DNA from: Physocladia obscura
Taxonomy: Eukaryota > Chytridiomycota > Chytridiomycetes > Chytridiales > Chytriomycetaceae
Length of the DNA: 22,766 nucleotides
NCBI GenBank assembly: GCA_027596945.1
Contig: JADGJH010000273.1
Coordinates: 1-22,766 of the forward strand
Direction of reading: 5' to 3'
Made by a program: the position numbers and the translations under genes. How positions within the stretch are numbered: position 1 is the stretch's first letter; the number at the start of each line of letters is the position of its first letter. Below the pieces are notes generated by a model that was not told the origin of the DNA, searched no databases, and worked only from the letters and a program-made list of their open reading frames with translations. Of the stretch, positions 18,780 to 22,766 are shown piece by piece.

Positions 18780-19005
18780 CAATAGAAAATAAATGGTTTA
18801 TTGAGAAGTTTGGTGACGAGTTATTTCCGAATTATAAATTGAACATTGTTTTAAATAACGAGAAAAATATATGATTAACAATTCCAAATTGACAGAAATT
18901 CTCTACCACAAATAAAAGTTATAAAGCCGAGAGTTATGTTAATACTGCTGATGCTGAAGGCTTGAACTTGGACATAATTACCTTCAAGTTTGGAAAGGGA
19001 ATAAT
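18780..19005. other. Intergenic region between convergent genes
   Basis: This is the 3' end of the ParB-like gene (AATAAA near 18787) facing the 3' end of the minus-strand membrane-protein gene. No other feature seen. Confidence 0.5.
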
Positions 19006-19544
19006 TTAGAGTAGTGTGAATTCAACAATACCAAACTTTGGTTTCGGAACTTCGCCGTTGCTGCTTTGTTCGCTTAAGGAGCTTGCACCGTGCTTGTTTA
19101 GATCTTTGGATTGCTTAAGCTGCCTTTGAAGGTGATACCACTGCCACTAACAATTTTAAATTTCATTCAAGTCTAGCCAATTGAAAATGTGAATTTCTTT
19201 CTGATTAAAATTTTTATGTCAGAAACAGTTTCGCTTGAAGTCCAGTGAGTAAAGAATAGAGGCAATTTTGCCAATGTAGGAATAAATCTTGAATCCGGCG
19301 TCAATAAGCCGACAATGGCAACAGTGGCAAGAAAAACAAAGTTGGAGGCATCATTTGACTTGAAGATAAAAAAATTGAGTGGGATTTTTGCCTTTATGAG
19401 GACAAACAAGTGATTGGCTGTGTAAATCAGAACAATCAGAACCAAAATTTGCAAATTTCCATTGAAAAACAATGCCACCAACAGTTTCACTTGCAAGCGG
19501 TGGGGCGGCACCAGAAATAACCTCAGCAGTAGCAACATCAACAA
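19006..19544 (-). CDS. Unrecognised multi-span membrane protein (5' end uncertain)
   Basis: On the minus strand an upstream exon ends at 19227 and a last exon runs 19146-19006, joined across an 80-base intron in phase 0. The first contains hydrophobic segments (IYTANHLFVLIKAKIPLNFF; NFVFLATVAIVGLL) and LPLFFTHWTSSET. The second encodes WQWYHLQRQLKQSKDLNKHG and ends KPKFGIVEFTLL. The joined product looks like a two- or three-span membrane protein with a basic C-terminal tail. The start is unsure. The open frame reaches an ATG at 19544 (154 residues), but that overlaps the first coding exon of the opposite-strand CHY/RING gene by 73 bases. A strong acceptor (TTTACACAG, ending 19418) suggests the exon may instead begin at 19417 with an upstream exon not found. 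Confidence 0.5.
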
Positions 19545-21560
19545 CTAGCAATTTTCACGCGGGCGGATCGGGCGGCGTGCTTCTCAACACAGCCGACGTT
19601 TCCGGTGCGCGATTCGTTGTCGACAATCACATAGACTACTGCTCGGATGCCGACGCTGTATCTATGTCCGATTCGGACAACTATGCGTTAGACTCGGATC
19701 CGGACGACGACAGCGAGTCCGATCACGAACAAAACCACGATCACACTCACGGTAATAATATCAGCTATACCGACAGCAGCATCAGCCCTGTTCAAGACGC
19801 CCAGGCTAAAACTGACCAAACGCAAGCTGACATGAGAAAACTCATTGTTGCAATCCAGCAGGATCAATCTATTTCTTCGCAAGAGAAATCAAAAAAGATT
19901 CAAGTACTGCGTTTTATCAGCTTACCCTAGAAAACCGGCAATCTAATAGAATACCTTTAGGAACTCATGACGAGTCAATGGGCGTCGCGGCAGCGAAGAC
20001 ACAGCAATCGATCCGTTGTAGCGAGCAATAGACTCGATAATAAACCAGCCGATTTTGGAATTATTACCGCGGCCGATTGCCAGATTTCGTACTACGTAAC
20101 AACCTCCACATTCAATTTCAAGTATTTCGCTTAATAATTATCTGTATAGGACAAGGATAAAATTATCATCGGTTGCAAGCATTATCAAAGATCTTGCAAG
20201 CTCCAAGCGCATTGCTGTGGAAAGTGGTTTCCGTGCCGATTTTGCCATGACGAAGTATCAGATCACAATATCATCAGGTATGTGACAATAATTGAATACC
20301 TAATTGATTGCTGCACTGTTTTTTTGTTTTTCCTTTAAAATATTTGATTTCACTCAGAAATCTCACGGTAACAATGATGTGCATGTTTTGTTCGACTGTT
20401 CAACCGTCTGAGCAAGTTTGCATCAACCCTAATTGCCAAAAAGCGATGTCTAAATATTATTGTAAAGAATGTAAATTGTGGGATAACGATCCCAAAAAGA
20501 ATATTTATCATTGGTACAGTTTCTTGCTTTCATTTCTTTAATTTTTTAACAAATCTTTTGCATTTTTAGCTATGATTGTTGCATTTGTCGAATTGGAAAA
20601 GGCCTTGGCCAGGACTATTTTCACTGCAAGAAATGTAACGTTTGCATGGCAATTTCTTTGAAAGGGAAACATAAATGCATTGAACGTAATCTTGAATCCG
20701 ATTGTCCAATTTGTGGAGAGTATATGTTCACCTCGACGACAACTGTAATTTTTATGGTTGGATTAAAAAGAAAGATGTTTTTCGTTTTACCACGCGCGTT
20801 TTTGTTAATGTGCCGCTTAATATCTATCAGCCATGTGGTCACTGTATTCACTACAAATGCCATCAAGAATATATTCAAACTTCATACCAATGCCCAACTT
20901 GCTTCAAATCTTTGGCTAACATGACCGAATACTTTAAACGCATCGACGCGATGTTAGGGCAACACCAAATGCCGCCAGAATATTTAAATTCGTACACTTA
21001 TGTTTACTGCAACGATTGCGAAAAGAAATGTTATGCAAAGTTTCATTTCCTTTATCATAAGGTTTTGCGATTTTGTCATTATTTCTTATTTCTTATTTTT
21101 TATTGATACCGAATAATTATTGATGTAACAGTGCATCAGTTGCAAAGGATACAATACAAAAATTTTGCAAACGATGGAAGGAAAAGAAGGCACGACACTC
21201 GATACCCTAAATGAAGCACTTTCCTCAACTATAGCCGACGCTAGCAGCAGGAGTGGTGGCACATCGACAATAACTGCATCTACCAGAGAAAGCGAAATTC
21301 TCCGAGAATCTGCAATAGAATCGATTCGGCATATTTCTTCAGCAACACCTGGATTCTCAACGTCAAACACGTCCGTGCTGTCTGCAAGCTCGCAGCTTTC
21401 TGTGCCTGTTTCGGCAAACTCGTCCCTGTATGCCTCACTGAATCCCAATGTTGGAAGAGAAGTGTTTTTGGCTGTCGATGAGGAAAGTATTCGGTCGAGA
21501 ACTTCGATGAGGTCGTATGATCAAATGGATATTTCGTTTCATGCTTCAGTGGAAGAGTAG
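19472..21560 (+). CDS. RCHY1: CHY zinc finger / RING-H2 / zinc-ribbon E3 ubiquitin ligase (RCHY1/Pirh2-like)
   Basis: Putative RING-type ubiquitin ligase. The exons are 19472-19903, 19961-20095, 20150-20277, 20358-20513, 20570-20756, 20831-21061 and 21132-21560 (introns of 54-80 bases), giving 565 residues. Residues 1-180 are an Ala/Ser-, then Asp/His-rich extension. The CHY zinc finger is at about 184-284 (GCKHYQRSCKLQAHCCGKWF, CRFCHDEVSDH, MMCMFCSTVQP), followed by the CTCHY part through GKGLGQDYFHCKKCNVC and KHKCIERNLESDCPICGEYM. The RING-H2 ligands are C329, C332, C348, H350, H353, C356, C367 and C370, all present; removing intron 5 is what creates M-PCGHCIHYKCH. A zinc ribbon follows (YCNDCEKKC ... 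KCISCKGYN, about 405-430), then a Ser/Thr-rich tail. Animal Pirh2 is about 260 residues, so both termini are extended here. An internal start at the Met of MSDSDNY (19664) is possible. Confidence 0.92.
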
Positions 21561-21727
21561 AAGTCGAAAAGAAAATGATGAAAGGCAATGAGTGAATCAA
21601 GCATTATAGAATCTCTGACGTTTTTCTGCTTTGGTTTTTTTTTTGTGTTTTGCTTCCTCTTTTGCTTATTTTTATTATTGCATGGTAATTTTGCTGATAA
21701 AAATTTTTTGTTGAAGTTCTTGCGAAA
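21561..21727. other. Intergenic region before RPL23
   Basis: Short AT-rich region with a T-rich stretch (21636-21690). It presumably contains the CHY/RING 3' end and the RPL23 promoter. Confidence 0.45.
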
Positions 21728-22766
21728 ATGTCAAAACCTGGGTGGGTATCTGAAGCACTCATGCTCCAATCCAGTGACACATAAAAGCGAAGACCTAGTA
21801 CGAGCGCAACCGTATGCTTTTTTCCTGTGGTCAGACTTAGAATGAAGCCATTCTCGAGTATTCCCATGCACTAGTGGCGTAAATATTTTATTACTGCTGT
21901 TTAACTCAAACAGTCGAGCGACGATTCTTAGCAATAGTTGCCGACATGATCGTAAGTTTGGGATCATCGACGGCTGTATCTAGACTTGCTTTAGTTAGAC
22001 TTGCTTTTCACGGATGTAGACATCAATTTTTGACGCATCTCGTTTGCCAGTAATGATTCTGTGATCATCCGAATGGAAATTCGTCATCATGGCTTCGTTA
22101 TTCTGTTTCTATATTCAATCGAAACTTTTATATATTTGATGGCTTGAATCATGGGGATGGATACGATGATCAACGGTCGAAAAAAAACTAAACTCCCTTC
22201 CAAAGAATATCTTTCCTCTATTCCGAATATTCTCGAAACTCCATCGAATAATCGATCCATCTATTCGAAGAATATCTCAGTCTGAACAATTATTTTTTTA
22301 AATAGTGCCGCTGGTGGTTCGAAGTTTCGCATGACCCTCGGTCTCCCTGTAGGAGCCGTTATGAACTGCGCCGACAACTCTGGTGCCAAGAACTTGTACG
22401 TTATGGCGGTCAAGGGAATTGGTTCCCGTTTGAACAGACTCCCGGCTGCTGCCTGTGGAGATATGGTTTTGGCAACTGTTAAGAAAGGAAAGCCGGACTT
22501 AAGAAAGAAAGGTTCGTATGAGACCTAGAAAATCACGAAATTTTGAAAGATTGCGTGTTCTGATGTGTAATTTTTTGTTATAATCAATTTTTGATTTTTA
22601 TAGTTATGCCAGCTATCGTTGTTCGTCAGCGCAAGCCATGGAGAAGACAAGACGGAGTGTTCCTCTACTTTGAAGATAATGCTGGTGTTATTGTCAATCC
22701 GAAGGGAGAAATGAAGGGATCTGCTATCACTGGACCAGTTGCAAAAGAATGTGCTGACTTGTGGCC
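21728..22766 (+). CDS. RPL23: 60S ribosomal protein L23 (uL14), 3' end beyond the window
   Basis: Large-subunit ribosomal protein uL14, which sits at the subunit interface next to the GTPase-associated region. The exons are 21728-21741 (only 14 bases), 22306-22511 and 22604 to the window end. The first exon (MSKPG) was identified because it supplies the expected M-S-K start in phase 2 before [20 protein letters not shown]; its donor is GTGGGT. Intron 1 is 564 bases, by far the longest in the window, and intron 2 is 92. Nearly every residue matches eukaryotic uL14 ([81 protein letters not shown]). The last ten or so residues lie past the edge. A start at 22331 would drop the conserved N-terminus. 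Confidence 0.93.

Noticed and set aside
20646..20924. 92-codon plus-strand frame reading through the fifth CHY/RING intron
   Set aside because: The read-through loses the C-x-H-x2-H-x2-C half of the RING. Splicing 20756 to 20831 restores all eight ligands.
21604..21967. Minus-strand frames of 78-87 codons near the RPL23 start
   Set aside because: They lie over the RPL23 first exon and intron without family features.
2..22766. CRISPR arrays, insertion sequences, bacterial operons or viral structural genes
   Set aside because: No regularly spaced repeats, no terminal inverted repeats with a transposase, and no capsid or polymerase motifs were seen. The gene structure is plainly eukaryotic.

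Overview
The window is eukaryotic nuclear DNA. It carries spliced protein genes with short GT-AG introns (mostly 54-190 bases), an intact tRNA-like unit with internal pol III boxes, and cytosolic-ribosome, mitochondrial complex I and ESCRT-I genes. Compact genes in AT-rich DNA, an F-box-like protein and a fungal-style CHY/RING protein suggest an early-diverging (chytrid-like, zoosporic) fungus. That assignment is inference; no marker in the window proves it.

Layout. 1-3149 is AT-rich with no recognisable intact gene, only decayed coding traces and small repeats. 3150-3221 is a tRNA-Arg(CCG)-like unit that may head a SINE. 3560-4226 (+) is a three-exon NDUFS4 (complex I). 4230-6716 is a gene-poor AT desert with one GC-rich exon-like block. 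From 6717 to 15374 every gene is on the minus strand: TSG101/VPS23 (five exons), two very small secreted-protein genes, small heat shock protein A, a large membrane-anchored AAA+ ATPase (four exons), and small heat shock protein B. A third small heat shock protein, C, is intronless and diverges from B across 191 bases. Next come an F-box-like protein (-), a frameshifted coding remnant (-), a small ParB/sulfiredoxin-fold protein (+) that looks viral or bacterial in kind, an unrecognised membrane protein (-), a seven-exon CHY/RING/zinc-ribbon E3 ligase of the RCHY1/Pirh2 type (+), and a 3'-truncated RPL23 (uL14) with a 14-base first exon (+).

The most coherent theme is protein quality control. 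Three alpha-crystallin chaperones, two of them flanking the membrane AAA+ ATPase, share an N-terminal hydrophobic module (MG-x-x-SF...K-x-G). In A and B this module lies in first exons of identical length (131 bases) with the same intron phase. This points to a local duplication that produced a membrane-associated chaperone set. A ubiquitin ligase, an F-box protein and an ESCRT-I subunit lie nearby, but a functional link with them is only suggestive.

Splice junctions were worked out by hand from reading-frame continuity and family resemblance. RNA-seq could shift some of them.
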